From NCBI GenBank assembly GCA_002309855.1, contig DBYD01000042.1, positions 5,082 through 46,946 on the forward strand: DNA of 41,865 nt. Reading direction: 5' to 3'. The stretch comes from Bacteroidales bacterium UBA1195. Lineage in GTDB: Bacteria > Bacteroidota > Bacteroidia > Bacteroidales > WCHB1-69. Shown one piece after another: positions 1 to 8,145 of this stretch (within the stretch, counting starts at the first letter, position 1; every line of letters begins with the position of its first letter). The notes under the pieces are model-generated. The model was given only the letters and a program-made list of their open reading frames with translations, was not told the origin of the DNA and did not search any database. The position numbers were made by a program, and so were the translations under genes.

Positions 1-858
1 TTCGACGCCAACGGCGGTGTGTTCGAACCTCTGCTGGGACCGGACGACGCCATCATCTCCGACGCGTTGAACCATGCCTCCATCATTGACGGTGTGCGTT
101 TGTGCAAGGCCCAGCGTTTCCGTTACGCCAACGCCGACATGGCCGATCTGGAGAAGCAGCTGCAGGATGCGCAGAAATGCCGCTTCCGCCTGATTGTCAC
201 CGACGGTGTCTTTTCAATGGACGGCAATGTCTGCCCGCTTGACAAGATTTACGAACTGGCACAGAAATACAACGCGATGGTTATGGTTGACGAGAGCCAT
301 TCCGCCGGTGTGGTCGGCAAGACCGGACGCGGTGTCACCGAGCACTACAACCTGCGCGGCAAGGTTGAGATTCTGACCGGAACCCTCGGCAAGGCCTTCG
401 GCGGCGCCATGGGCGGCTTCACCACCGGCCGTAAGGAGATAATCGACATGCTGCGGCAGCGTTCGCGCCCCTACCTCTTCTCCAACTCCATGGCTCCTGG
501 TCTGGTGGCTGCCGGTATCCGCATGTTCGACATGATGACCGAAACCAACACTCTGCAGGACAAGCTGCATGCCAACACCGAATACTTCATCAAGAAGATG
601 GTCGAGGCCGGTTTCGACTGCAAGCCTTCACAGTCCGCCATCTGCGCCGTGATGCTGTATGACGCACCGCTGTCCCAGAAGTTTGCTGCCAAGCTGCAGG
701 AAGAGGGCATATTTGTCACCGGTTTCTATTATCCTGTGGTGCCGAAGGGACAGGCCCGTATCCGTGTGCAGGTGAGCGCCGCCCACGAGCGCGAGCATCT
801 CGACCGCTGCATCGCCGCCTTCACAAAAATCGGTAAGGAACTGGGTATCTTGAAATAA
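1..858 (+). CDS. kbl: Glycine C-acetyltransferase (2-amino-3-ketobutyrate CoA ligase), 5'-truncated
   Basis: PLP-dependent alpha-oxoamine synthase family enzyme that cleaves 2-amino-3-ketobutyrate with CoA to glycine and acetyl-CoA, the second step of threonine breakdown in the cytoplasm. The frame is open from base 1, which already encodes FDANGGVFEPLLG, a conserved internal family segment, so the N-terminal third lies outside the window. The PLP lysine is seen in TGTLGKAFGG (Lys codon 391-393), the ring-stacking and aspartate region in VDESHSAG, and the C-terminal signature in FYYPVVPKGQARIRVQ. The next gene is an NAD-dependent threonine dehydrogenase, which makes its substrate, and this settles the choice among the related acyl-CoA:amino acid synthases (BioF, SPT). 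The GTG at position 19 is internal, not a start. Confidence 0.95.
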   Translation, partial: FDANGGVFEPLLGPDDAIISDALNHASIIDGVRLCKAQRFRYANADMADLEKQLQDAQKCRFRLIVTDGVFSMDGNVCPLDKIYELAQKYNAMVMVDESHSAGVVGKTGRGVTEHYNLRGKVEILTGTLGKAFGGAMGGFTTGRKEIIDMLRQRSRPYLFSNSMAPGLVAAGIRMFDMMTETNTLQDKLHANTEYFIKKMVEAGFDCKPSQSAICAVMLYDAPLSQKFAAKLQEEGIFVTGFYYPVVPKGQARIRVQVSAAHEREHLDRCIAAFTKIGKELGILK

Positions 859-897
859 TTCTGACTTCTGACTTCTAACTTCTGAATTCTGAATTCC
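859..897. repeat. Heptanucleotide tandem repeat between kbl and the dehydrogenase
   Basis: The whole 39-base gap is built from five 7-base units (TTCTGAC twice, TTCTAAC, TTCTGAA twice) plus TTCC, directly abutting the ATG at 898. No Shine-Dalgarno sequence is present. The tract would set the spacing and the translation-initiation context of the downstream gene. Confidence 0.85.
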
Positions 898-1845
898 ATG
901 AAAAAGATATTGATTGTTGGTTCCGGCGGACAGATCGGAACTGAATTGGTGAAAAAGCTTCGCGGCATCTATGGTAACGAAAACGTGGTGGCCAGCGACC
1001 TCCGCGCCCTGACCGGCGAGATTGTTGAGAACGGTCCGTTCGAGCGGATTGACTCGACGCAGATCATGCAGATAGTCGATGTGGTGAAACGCTACAACAT
1101 CGACACCATCTACAACCTTGCAGCCATCCTTTCGGCCACGGCCGAGAAGAACCCCATGCTGGGCTGGAATGTCGGCATCGGTTCGTTGGTGAACTGCCTG
1201 GAGACGGCCCGCATCTTCAACTGCGCCGTCTTCACGCCCTCGTCAATCGGTGCCTTCGGCGCCTCCACGCCGCACGACAACACGCCGCAGGACACCATCC
1301 AGCGGCCTAACACCATCTACGGTGTTACCAAGGTTACGGGCGAGTTGCTGAGCGACTATTATTTCACCCGCTTTGGCGTGGACACCCGCAGCGTCCGTTT
1401 TCCTGGCCTCATCAGCAACCTGACGCTGCCCGGCGGCGGCACTACCGACTATGCCGTGGAAATCTACTATGCGGCTGTGAAGGGTGAGAAATTCTACTGC
1501 CCCATCAGCAAGGGCACCTATATGGACATGATGTACATGCCCGACGCTCTGGACGCCATGGTGGACATCATGGAGGCCGACCCGAGCAAATTGGTACACC
1601 GCAATTCTTTCAACGTGACTTCCATGAGTTTCGATCCTGAAATCATCTACAACGCCATCAGGAAATATTATCCCAATTTCGAGATGGAGTACAAGTTCGA
1701 CCCGATACGCCAGGCCATCGCCGACAGCTGGCCGAACAAGATGGATGACAGCTGTGCCCGCAACGAGTGGGGCTGGAATCCCAAGTACGATCTGGACAAG
1801 ATGACGGTCGACATGATCGAAACCCTGAAAAAGAAACTGCTGTAG
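898..1845 (+). CDS. tdh: NAD-dependent L-threonine 3-dehydrogenase, SDR/epimerase type
   Basis: Oxidises L-threonine to 2-amino-3-ketobutyrate, which the upstream Kbl then cleaves; together they turn threonine into glycine and acetyl-CoA. The 315-residue protein starts with a Rossmann fold (GSGGQIG, G8/G11/G14) and carries the extended-SDR catalytic set Ser116/117 (TPSSIG) and Tyr141-x3-Lys145 (YGVTK). This is the epimerase-like threonine dehydrogenase known from Bacteroidota and other bacteria, unrelated to the zinc-dependent Tdh of E. coli, so the symbol is used by function only. It could be mistaken for a sugar-nucleotide epimerase, but the adjacency to kbl and the segment after the YxxxK motif (SVRFPGLIS) fit threonine dehydrogenase. 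It is followed by a clear terminator. Confidence 0.9.
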   Translation: MKKILIVGSGGQIGTELVKKLRGIYGNENVVASDLRALTGEIVENGPFERIDSTQIMQIVDVVKRYNIDTIYNLAAILSATAEKNPMLGWNVGIGSLVNCLETARIFNCAVFTPSSIGAFGASTPHDNTPQDTIQRPNTIYGVTKVTGELLSDYYFTRFGVDTRSVRFPGLISNLTLPGGGTTDYAVEIYYAAVKGEKFYCPISKGTYMDMMYMPDALDAMVDIMEADPSKLVHRNSFNVTSMSFDPEIIYNAIRKYYPNFEMEYKFDPIRQAIADSWPNKMDDSCARNEWGWNPKYDLDKMTVDMIETLKKKLL

Positions 1846-1870
1846 CCGTTTCATCTGTGGTAATAATGTA

Positions 1871-1899
1871 GGGCCGTCATATTATGGCGGCCCTTTTTC
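1871..1899 (+). terminator. Rho-independent terminator of the kbl-tdh unit
   Basis: A stem of about ten base pairs (GGGCCGTCAT pairing with ATGGCGGCCC, one G-U pair) is followed by TTTTTCTG, 26 bases after the dehydrogenase stop. It separates threonine catabolism from the ATP synthase genes. Confidence 0.9.
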
Positions 1900-2024
1900 T
1901 GTTCGTAATGTTTTGTTGTGGCCATTTTTTTGCGAAGAAAATTTTTTCCGCAAAAAACAGATTTCATAATCAAAAATTGAGTAATTTGGCAGATTGTTAA
2001 AAGTGTATAAATTTTTTTTGTTCT

Positions 2025-3206
2025 ATGCAATTAAAACATTCTGGATCAAAATTTTTCAATATAGGCATCAAAGGCTGCATTGTACTGTTCCTGCTCTTTT
2101 TGATGCCAAAAACGCAGGCGGCCGGAGAAAAGGGGGCCGATGCGGAAGGCTTCAACGCCGGGGAGACCATCCTGGAGCATGTGGAGGATGCCTACGAATG
2201 GCACATCCTCACCTACAAGGACAAGCATGTTTCCATTCCTCTTCCCGTATTGTTGATAGATGACGGCAAATTCCACTGTTTCTGCGCCTCACATTTCCAT
2301 CACGGTGAAAAGGCTTATGAGGATTACGCCATCTGCCCGCTGGACGGCGGGAAAAAGGGCCGGATTGTGAAGGTGAAGGAAGTTGGTGAATCCATGGATA
2401 GCGCGGCTTTGGCGGAGGCCAAGGTGTTTCCGCTGGACGGAAGGCAGCTGATGGTGGACACTGAGGCCTCCCTGTTGGACATATCAATAACTAAAAATGT
2501 ATGCTCACTGTTCATTGCAATCGCGTTGCTGCTCTGGCTGGTGCTGGCGGCTGCGAAGAACTACCGCAACCGTGGCGAGCTGGCTCCCAAGGGAGTTGCC
2601 CGCATAGTCGAGCTGCTTGTCGTTTTTGTGAAGGATGATGTGGTGAAGCCGGCCATCGGTCCGAAATACCGTAAATTCCTGCCCTTCCTGCTGACGATGT
2701 TCTTCTTCATCTTCTTCAACAACCTGCTGGGCATCATCCCATTCTTCCCCGGCGGCGCGAACCTTACCGGTAACATCGCCGTGACGCTGGTGCTGGCTGC
2801 ATGCACATTTATAATCACCAATGTGAACGGAACCAAGCACTACTGGGTGGACATCGTCAACACGCCCGGCGTGCCATGGTGGCTGAAGATTCCGCTGCCC
2901 CTGATGCCGCTGGTCGAGATTGTGGGTGTGTTCACCAAGCCGATAGTGCTGATGATCCGGTTGTTCGCCAATATCACAGCCGGCCATATCATCTGCTTGG
3001 GGTTCATCTGCCTGATATTCATATTCGGGAATGCCAATCCGGCAATCGGTCTGGGTGTGTCGCCGGTCTCAGTGCTGTTCTACATATTCATGAGTGCGCT
3101 TGAATGCCTGGTCGCATATATCCAGGCATACGTCTTCACGCTGCTTTCGGCCATCTACATTGGCCTGGCGGTTGCGGAGCCGCATCACGAACTGGAGGCG
3201 AAATGA
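2025..3206 (+). CDS. atpB: F0F1 ATP synthase subunit a
   Basis: Membrane half-channel subunit that passes ions to the c-ring. The 393-residue form is longer than the E. coli protein (about 270) because of a roughly 150-residue N-terminal part. That part begins with a signal-peptide-like helix (GCIVLFLLFLMPKTQA) followed by a His-rich soluble region, a layout common in Bacteroidota a-subunits. The conserved core lies in the C-terminal half: the essential arginine sits in MIRLFANITAGHI, and five or so membrane helices are visible. It opens the atp cluster; atpE follows after 54 bases. Start chosen because the next methionines would cut into the signal segment. The upstream 120 bases are AT-rich but hold no clean TAnnTTTG box. 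Confidence 0.95.
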   Translation: MQLKHSGSKFFNIGIKGCIVLFLLFLMPKTQAAGEKGADAEGFNAGETILEHVEDAYEWHILTYKDKHVSIPLPVLLIDDGKFHCFCASHFHHGEKAYEDYAICPLDGGKKGRIVKVKEVGESMDSAALAEAKVFPLDGRQLMVDTEASLLDISITKNVCSLFIAIALLLWLVLAAAKNYRNRGELAPKGVARIVELLVVFVKDDVVKPAIGPKYRKFLPFLLTMFFFIFFNNLLGIIPFFPGGANLTGNIAVTLVLAACTFIITNVNGTKHYWVDIVNTPGVPWWLKIPLPLMPLVEIVGVFTKPIVLMIRLFANITAGHIICLGFICLIFIFGNANPAIGLGVSPVSVLFYIFMSALECLVAYIQAYVFTLLSAIYIGLAVAEPHHELEAK

Positions 3207-3260
3207 TTCTAAGGAAATATTCGAAATTAACAATAATCAATAACGTTAAAAAAAAGCATT

Positions 3261-3512
3261 ATGACAATCTTATCAATCTTAATGGAAGTTGCCACTGAAT
3301 TGGGTAAAATGGGTGCCGGTATCGGCGCGGGTATTGCTGCGGTAGGTGCTGGTCTCGGTATCGGTAATATCGGTAAAGGCGCTTTGGAGGCTCTGGCCCG
3401 CCAGCCCGAAGTGGGCGGTGATGTCCGTACCAACATGATTATCGCCTCCGCCCTGATCGAGGGTGTCGCCCTGTTTGCCGTTGTGGTTTGTCTGTTGATA
3501 GGCCTCATGTAA
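3261..3512 (+). CDS. atpE: F0F1 ATP synthase subunit c
   Basis: Proteolipid of the rotor ring, 83 residues, two membrane helices joined by the polar loop ARQPE (46-50). Helix 1 is the glycine-rich packing helix (GAGIGAGIAAVGAGLG). Helix 2 carries the ion-binding carboxylate Glu67 in ALIEGVALF. The residue after the glutamate is glycine rather than the serine seen in sodium-binding c-rings, and the helix-1 position occupied by glutamine in those rings is isoleucine here (GLGIGNIGKG), so proton coupling is inferred. It is followed by a 219-base gap before atpF, far larger than the other gaps in the cluster, which contains a strong palindrome. Confidence 0.96.
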   Translation: MTILSILMEVATELGKMGAGIGAGIAAVGAGLGIGNIGKGALEALARQPEVGGDVRTNMIIASALIEGVALFAVVVCLLIGLM

Positions 3513-3529
3513 TTTCCGTCACCGGAGAG

Positions 3530-3553
3530 ATCGTCGGGCAGCTGCCCGACGAT
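3530..3553. repeat. Perfect 24-bp palindrome between atpE and atpF
   Basis: The half-site ATCGTCGGGCAG is followed at once by its exact reverse complement, giving a GC-rich hairpin just 17 bases after the atpE stop. No T-run follows (the next bases are TAGCCGGGCGGG), so it is not an intrinsic terminator. It is placed where an mRNA-stabilising or processing hairpin would raise atpE expression over the rest of the operon; that role is inferred. Confidence 0.8.
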
Positions 3554-3731
3554 TAGCCGGGCGGGAGCGGTATGCGGTGCGGAACCGGCCGTTTCCCTGT
3601 CGGTGTGATGCATTTGGTTGCGTTCCCTTCAGGGTCATGCGGTTTGGAACAGTATCCGTTGCCACGTGTGGAAGGGTTGATGCCCCTATCACAAAACAAG
3701 AAGTATTACAATAAAATTAAAATAAAGAGAC

Positions 3732-4226
3732 ATGGAACTTGTATTACCTGGTATCGGATTGATTTTCTGGATGACATTATCCTTTTTGATACTGGCTTTC
3801 ATACTGGGGAAATTCGGATGGCCGGTGATTGTCAAGGCTCTCGACAAACGGGAGACCAAAATCAGCGAGGCGCTGGAACTGGCTGAAAAGACCCGTGAGG
3901 AGATGAAGGCGTTGCAGGCCAACAACGAGCAGCTGCTCAGAGAGGCCAAGGAGGAGCGCGATGCCATTTTGGCTGAGGCTCGCAAGGTCAGCCAGAAAAT
4001 GTATGATGAGGCCAAGGAAAAGGCCAACGAGGAGGCACAGCGCATCCTGACCAGTGCCAAGGAGAACATTCATTATGAACAGATGAAGGCCATCGCTGAG
4101 GTGCGCAACACCATCGCTGAACTCTCTTTGGAAATTGCCGGCAAAGTATTGTCTGAGGAGATGAAGGAGAGCGGCAGGCACACCAGTTATGTGAACCGTT
4201 TAGTGGACGAAATAAAGTTGAACTGA
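3732..4226 (+). CDS. atpF: F0F1 ATP synthase subunit b
   Basis: Peripheral stalk subunit of 164 residues. A single N-terminal membrane helix (about 4-26, LPGIGLIFWMTLSFLILAFI) is followed by a long charged, alanine/glutamate/lysine-rich helix (about 35-160) that dimerises and reaches up to the F1 head. Length and layout match single-b bacterial F0 complexes. The stop is separated from the atpH start by one base (tgacatg), indicating translational coupling. The leader before the ATG is AT-rich (AATAAAGAGAC). Confidence 0.95.
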   Translation: MELVLPGIGLIFWMTLSFLILAFILGKFGWPVIVKALDKRETKISEALELAEKTREEMKALQANNEQLLREAKEERDAILAEARKVSQKMYDEAKEKANEEAQRILTSAKENIHYEQMKAIAEVRNTIAELSLEIAGKVLSEEMKESGRHTSYVNRLVDEIKLN

Positions 4227-4227
4227 C

Positions 4228-4785
4228 ATGAAAAGAACCAAACTGGCCGCACGGTATGCCAAGGCACTGTTCGAGTTCGCCAAGGAGCGGAACGAGGTGG
4301 AGGAGATCAGCAAGGACATCCTGCTGATTGACGACACGTTCGACAACAATCCCGAACTGCGTTTCACCTTCAACAGCCCTATTGTCCATTCCGACAAAAA
4401 GGCTGCCATCCTTAGGGATCTCTTTGAAAGCCGTGTCAGCGAACCATCCTTCCGCTACCTGATGCTGATTCTGCGAAAGGGGCGTGAGTTGCAGCTGGAC
4501 ACCATTTGTAGCGAATATGTCAAAATCTACAAGGCTTCCAAAAACATCATCACCCTTGATGTTTTTACGGCTCAGCCGATGGATGATGTCGCGCGTGATA
4601 AAATCAAATCCAAGGTGGCAGGCGAAACCAAAGCGAACATTGAACTGGTGGAGCATGTGTCGCCCGATCTTATCGGAGGCATTGTCATCAAGTATAATGA
4701 CTATATGGTGGACGCAAGCATCCTGAACAGCCTCAACAAACTGAAACGGGAACTGACTGACAAAACTTATCAGGTCAGTTTTTAG
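4228..4785 (+). CDS. atpH: F0F1 ATP synthase subunit delta
   Basis: F1 delta (OSCP-like) subunit, 185 residues, connecting the alpha3-beta3 head to the b-stalk. The N-terminal helical domain begins AARYAKALFEFAKE, and the C-terminal part carries the usual DLIGGIVIKYNDYMVDAS signature. It lies between atpF (1-base gap) and atpA (42-base gap). Confidence 0.95.
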   Translation: MKRTKLAARYAKALFEFAKERNEVEEISKDILLIDDTFDNNPELRFTFNSPIVHSDKKAAILRDLFESRVSEPSFRYLMLILRKGRELQLDTICSEYVKIYKASKNIITLDVFTAQPMDDVARDKIKSKVAGETKANIELVEHVSPDLIGGIVIKYNDYMVDASILNSLNKLKRELTDKTYQVSF

Positions 4786-4827
4786 TTCCGGCTTAAATTT
4801 AGACAATTACAGAAAAAAAATAAGAAC

Positions 4828-6411
4828 ATGGCAGAAATAAAACCTTCGGAAGTATCCGCAATAATCAGACAGCAGCTGGCCAACTTCAGCGACAAAAAGG
4901 AGTTGGAAGAAACCGGTGTCATCCTTGAAGTGGGTGACGGCATTGCCCGTGTGTACGGACTGACCAATGCCCAATCCGGTGAGTTAATCTATTTCGACAA
5001 GGCAGATATCCAGGGCATAGTGCTCAACCTTGAGGACGACAATGTGGGTATAGTGCTTTTAGGTGAGGGCAAGGAGTTGAACGAAGGAGACCTGTGCCGC
5101 CGCACTTGCCGTATCGCCTCCATCCGCGTGGGAGAGGGCCTTTTCGGCCGCGTCATCAATACGCTTGGCGAACCTATTGACGGTAAAGGTGAAATTAAGG
5201 GTGAAAAGTATGAGTTGCCGTTGGAGCGGAAGGCTCCGGGAGTTATTTTCAGGCAGCCTGTGAAGCAGCCGCTGCAGACCGGTATCAAGGCCATCGACGC
5301 CATGATTCCTATCGGACGCGGACAGCGTGAGCTTATTATCGGTGACCGTCAGATCGGTAAAACCGCCATCGCCATCGACACCATCATCAACCAGAAGGAG
5401 TTCTATGAAAAAGGCGAGCCGGTTTACTGTATTTATGTGGCTGTCGGACAGAAGGGCTCAACAGTTGCTAATATTGTCAAGACTCTGACAGACCACGGTG
5501 CGATGCCTTACACAACTGTGGTTGCCGCCACGGCTTCCGATCCTGCCGCCATGCAGTTCTATGCGCCTTATGCCGGTGCCGCCATCGGAGAGTTCTTCCG
5601 CGACACAGGGCGTCACGCGCTGATTATTTACGATGATCTCTCCAAACAGGCCGTCGCCTATCGTGAGGTCTCCCTGCTGCTGCGCCGTCCCTCCGGACGT
5701 GAGGCCTATCCGGGTGACATCTTCTACCTGCACAGCCGTCTGTTGGAAAGGGCTGCCAAAATCATCGAATCCGATGAGATTGCACGTCAGATGAACGACC
5801 TTCCCGAGTGCCTGAAGCCTGTGGTGAAGGGTGGCGGTTCCCTGACAGCCCTTCCTGTCATCGAAACCCAGGCCGGTGACGTTTCCGCCTACATTCCGAC
5901 CAATGTCATCTCCATCACCGACGGTCAGATTTATCTGGAATCGGCGCTGTTCAATGCGGGTATCCGTCCGGCCATCAATGTGGGTATTTCGGTGTCTCGT
6001 GTCGGTGGTAACGCCCAGATCAAATCCATGAAGAAGATTGCCGGTACGCTGAAGCTTGACCAGGCGCAGTATACCGAACTGCAGGCCTTCACCAAATTCG
6101 GTTCCGACATTGATGCAGCAACGCAGGCCGCATTGGACAAGGGTGACCGCAACGTGGAGATTCTGAAACAGCCGCAGTACAAGCCATATCGTGTGGAGGA
6201 TCAGATTGCCATCATCTATTGCGGAACCAAAGGGTTGCTGCAGAAGGTGCCGGTGCGCAGCATCGCCGATTTCGAATCCGAGTTCCTGCTGAACATGCGC
6301 GAATATCATGCGGACACGTTACAGCAGCTCAGGGAAGGGAAGGTGGATGCCGCCATCACCAAGGTGTTGGAGGAGGTCTGCGCAGATGTGGCCAAAAAGT
6401 ATGAAGCCTAA
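4828..6411 (+). CDS. atpA: F0F1 ATP synthase subunit alpha
   Basis: Non-catalytic nucleotide-binding subunit of F1, 527 residues, the normal family length. The P-loop at 172-179 reads GDRQIGKT, where the family usually has GDRQTGKT; lysine and the following threonine are retained. The arginine-finger region is seen in the segment LPVIETQAGDVSAYIPTN and the following SITDGQIYLES. The catalytic beta subunit (atpD) and epsilon (atpC) are not adjacent on either side, so the F1 head must be completed by genes elsewhere. Confidence 0.97.
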   Translation: MAEIKPSEVSAIIRQQLANFSDKKELEETGVILEVGDGIARVYGLTNAQSGELIYFDKADIQGIVLNLEDDNVGIVLLGEGKELNEGDLCRRTCRIASIRVGEGLFGRVINTLGEPIDGKGEIKGEKYELPLERKAPGVIFRQPVKQPLQTGIKAIDAMIPIGRGQRELIIGDRQIGKTAIAIDTIINQKEFYEKGEPVYCIYVAVGQKGSTVANIVKTLTDHGAMPYTTVVAATASDPAAMQFYAPYAGAAIGEFFRDTGRHALIIYDDLSKQAVAYREVSLLLRRPSGREAYPGDIFYLHSRLLERAAKIIESDEIARQMNDLPECLKPVVKGGGSLTALPVIETQAGDVSAYIPTNVISITDGQIYLESALFNAGIRPAINVGISVSRVGGNAQIKSMKKIAGTLKLDQAQYTELQAFTKFGSDIDAATQAALDKGDRNVEILKQPQYKPYRVEDQIAIIYCGTKGLLQKVPVRSIADFESEFLLNMREYHADTLQQLREGKVDAAITKVLEEVCADVAKKYEA

Positions 6412-6427
6412 TTAAAACCATACAGTT

Positions 6428-7315
6428 ATGGCGAATTTGAAAGATATCCGTGTGCGGATGGCTTCTGTGGAGTCCACACAGAAGATTACCAGTGCGATGA
6501 AGATGGTTTCTGCGGCCAAGTTGAGAAGGGCGCAGAACACCATTCTGAAACTGCGTCCGTACGCAAACGAACTCTCCGCCATTTTGGCCGACCTGATGTC
6601 CACACAATCCGATGGTGACGCCAATCCTCTTGAGGAGGTGCGTGCGCCGGAAAGGGTGGTGCTTGTGGTCATTACCTCAAACAAGGGGTTATGCGGAGGA
6701 TTTAACAACAATGTGCTCAAACGTACTGAGGCGCTGCTGGCTTCCGATTATCGCAGTCAGATGGCCGCAGGCAATGTCAGGTTTATCGGTATCGGCAAAA
6801 AGGCCAACGAATACCTTCGCCGGAAAAAATACCCGCTGCTCTCATCGCACGAGTCGGTTCTTGATGCCTGCACTTTCCAGGAGGCCGCCGGCATTGCCGA
6901 GGGGCTCATGCAGCAGTTTGTCAGGAAGGAGATTGACAAGGTGGAGATTGTATATAACAAATTCAAGAACGCCGCCACTCAGATTCTGACCCACGAGCAG
7001 TATCTTCCCGTTTGTTTTTCGCCTGATGCTGGCGAGCCTGTTGGGATGAAGCACGACTTTATTTTCGAGCCCTCCCGTGAGATGCTGTACCAGCAATTGG
7101 TGCCCTCAATGACCAAGATGAAGTTCTACCAGTCGCTGCTCGAGTCCATCGCTGCCGAGCACGGGGCGCGCATGACCGCCATGCACAAGGCGACCGAGAA
7201 CGCCAGCGAACTGACCAAGCAGTTGAATTTGACCTATAACAAATTGCGTCAGGCAGCCATCACCAATGAGCTGATTGAAATGGTCAGCGGTGCGGAAAGT
7301 TTGAAAAATGCGTGA
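6428..7315 (+). CDS. atpG: F0F1 ATP synthase subunit gamma
   Basis: Central rotor shaft of F1, 295 residues. The N-terminal helix carries the family signature (IRVRMASVESTQKITSAMKM) and the C-terminal helix the matching coiled coil (MTAMHKATENASELTKQLN). It follows atpA after 16 bases. Its last codons overlap the first possible start of the downstream lipoprotein gene, so the transcript probably runs on into DUF1573, yajC and beyond. Confidence 0.96.
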   Translation: MANLKDIRVRMASVESTQKITSAMKMVSAAKLRRAQNTILKLRPYANELSAILADLMSTQSDGDANPLEEVRAPERVVLVVITSNKGLCGGFNNNVLKRTEALLASDYRSQMAAGNVRFIGIGKKANEYLRRKKYPLLSSHESVLDACTFQEAAGIAEGLMQQFVRKEIDKVEIVYNKFKNAATQILTHEQYLPVCFSPDAGEPVGMKHDFIFEPSREMLYQQLVPSMTKMKFYQSLLESIAAEHGARMTAMHKATENASELTKQLNLTYNKLRQAAITNELIEMVSGAESLKNA

Positions 7316-7766
7316 TATGAAACGGTTAAGCGTTTTGTTAGTTGCAGCGGCGCTTGTTTTTGCCGCCTGCTCCGGAAACAGGCAGCCGGAGGTGACCAGC
7401 GATCTGATTAACAATCCTGCCACACCGGAGGGGGTTGATGAAAATGCTCCGCTTCCCGCCTTTTCATTCGATGAAATAGAACATGATTTCGGTACACTCA
7501 AAGAGGGGGAGAAGGTGAGCTATTCCTATTCCTTCATCAATTCCGGAAAATCCAATCTGATTATATCGGCGGTGGTTCCGGGATGCGGCTGCACTGTTGC
7601 GGACTATACGAAGGAGCCAGTAATGCCGGGAAAAAGTGGGAAAATCACCATCACTTTCAATTCCAAGGACAAGAGCGGACAGCAGCGCAAGCGTGTGAGT
7701 GTTCAGGCGAACACCTATCCGGCTGAAACTGTCCTGTGGTTTACCGCCAATGTTGAGAAACCATAA
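7308..7766 (+). CDS. DUF1573 family lipoprotein
   Basis: Exported protein of about 150 residues. A signal peptide ending in FAACSG suggests lipidation at cysteine. The rest is one immunoglobulin-like DUF1573 domain with the typical EHDFGTLKEGE opening and the cysteine motif VPGCGCTVADYT, followed by PGKSGKITITFNSK. The family is very common in Bacteroidota; its role is not established. The ATG at 7308 overlaps the atpG stop by eight bases; an ATG at 7317 gives MKRLSVLL and may be the true start. Confidence 0.85.
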   Translation: MRDMKRLSVLLVAAALVFAACSGNRQPEVTSDLINNPATPEGVDENAPLPAFSFDEIEHDFGTLKEGEKVSYSYSFINSGKSNLIISAVVPGCGCTVADYTKEPVMPGKSGKITITFNSKDKSGQQRKRVSVQANTYPAETVLWFTANVEKP

Positions 7767-7797
7767 ACTGATTATTAACTGTTAAAATATTATCAAG

Positions 7798-8139
7798 ATG
7801 CAAGTATTAAGCCTTATACAATTCATATTGCTGCAACAGGCGGCTGCACCGAAAAAGGGTAGCGGCATGTCTTCGCTGATTTTCATTCTGCTGCTGGTTT
7901 TCATATTCTATTTCTTCATGATTCGTCCGCAATCAAAGCAGAACAAGGAGCAGCAGAAATTCCGTGAAAGCCTGAAAAAGGGTGACAAGATCGTCACTAT
8001 CGGAGGCATCCACGGAAAGATTTCTGAAGTGCATGAGACCACGGTCGATGTGGAGGTTGAGAATGGAGTGAAAATCACCTTCGAAAAATCGGCCATCTCC
8101 CAGGGGGCAGTTTCTGCAAACAACGCTGAAAAGAAATAG
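7798..8139 (+). CDS. yajC: Preprotein translocase subunit YajC
   Basis: Small inner-membrane accessory of the SecDF-YajC part of the Sec translocase. The 113-residue protein has one membrane helix (about 25-43, SLIFILLLVFIFYFFMIRP) followed by the conserved RPQSKQNKEQQKF and the KKGDKIVTIGGIHGKI signature. It sits 31 bases after the DUF1573 gene and 6 bases before the YbbR-like gene, an arrangement (yajC then ybbR) seen in other Bacteroidota. Confidence 0.95.
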   Translation: MQVLSLIQFILLQQAAAPKKGSGMSSLIFILLLVFIFYFFMIRPQSKQNKEQQKFRESLKKGDKIVTIGGIHGKISEVHETTVDVEVENGVKITFEKSAISQGAVSANNAEKK

Positions 8140-8145
8140 GTTATC

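Noticed and set aside
1871..1899. A fourth REP element, since the core CATATTATGG resembles the REP loops
   Set aside because: The arms (GGGCC) do not contain GAGACGC and a proper T-run follows, so it is better read as a plain terminator.
3572..3886. Small plus-strand open frame spanning the atpE-atpF gap
   Set aside because: It runs into atpF in another frame, has no start context and no recognisable features.
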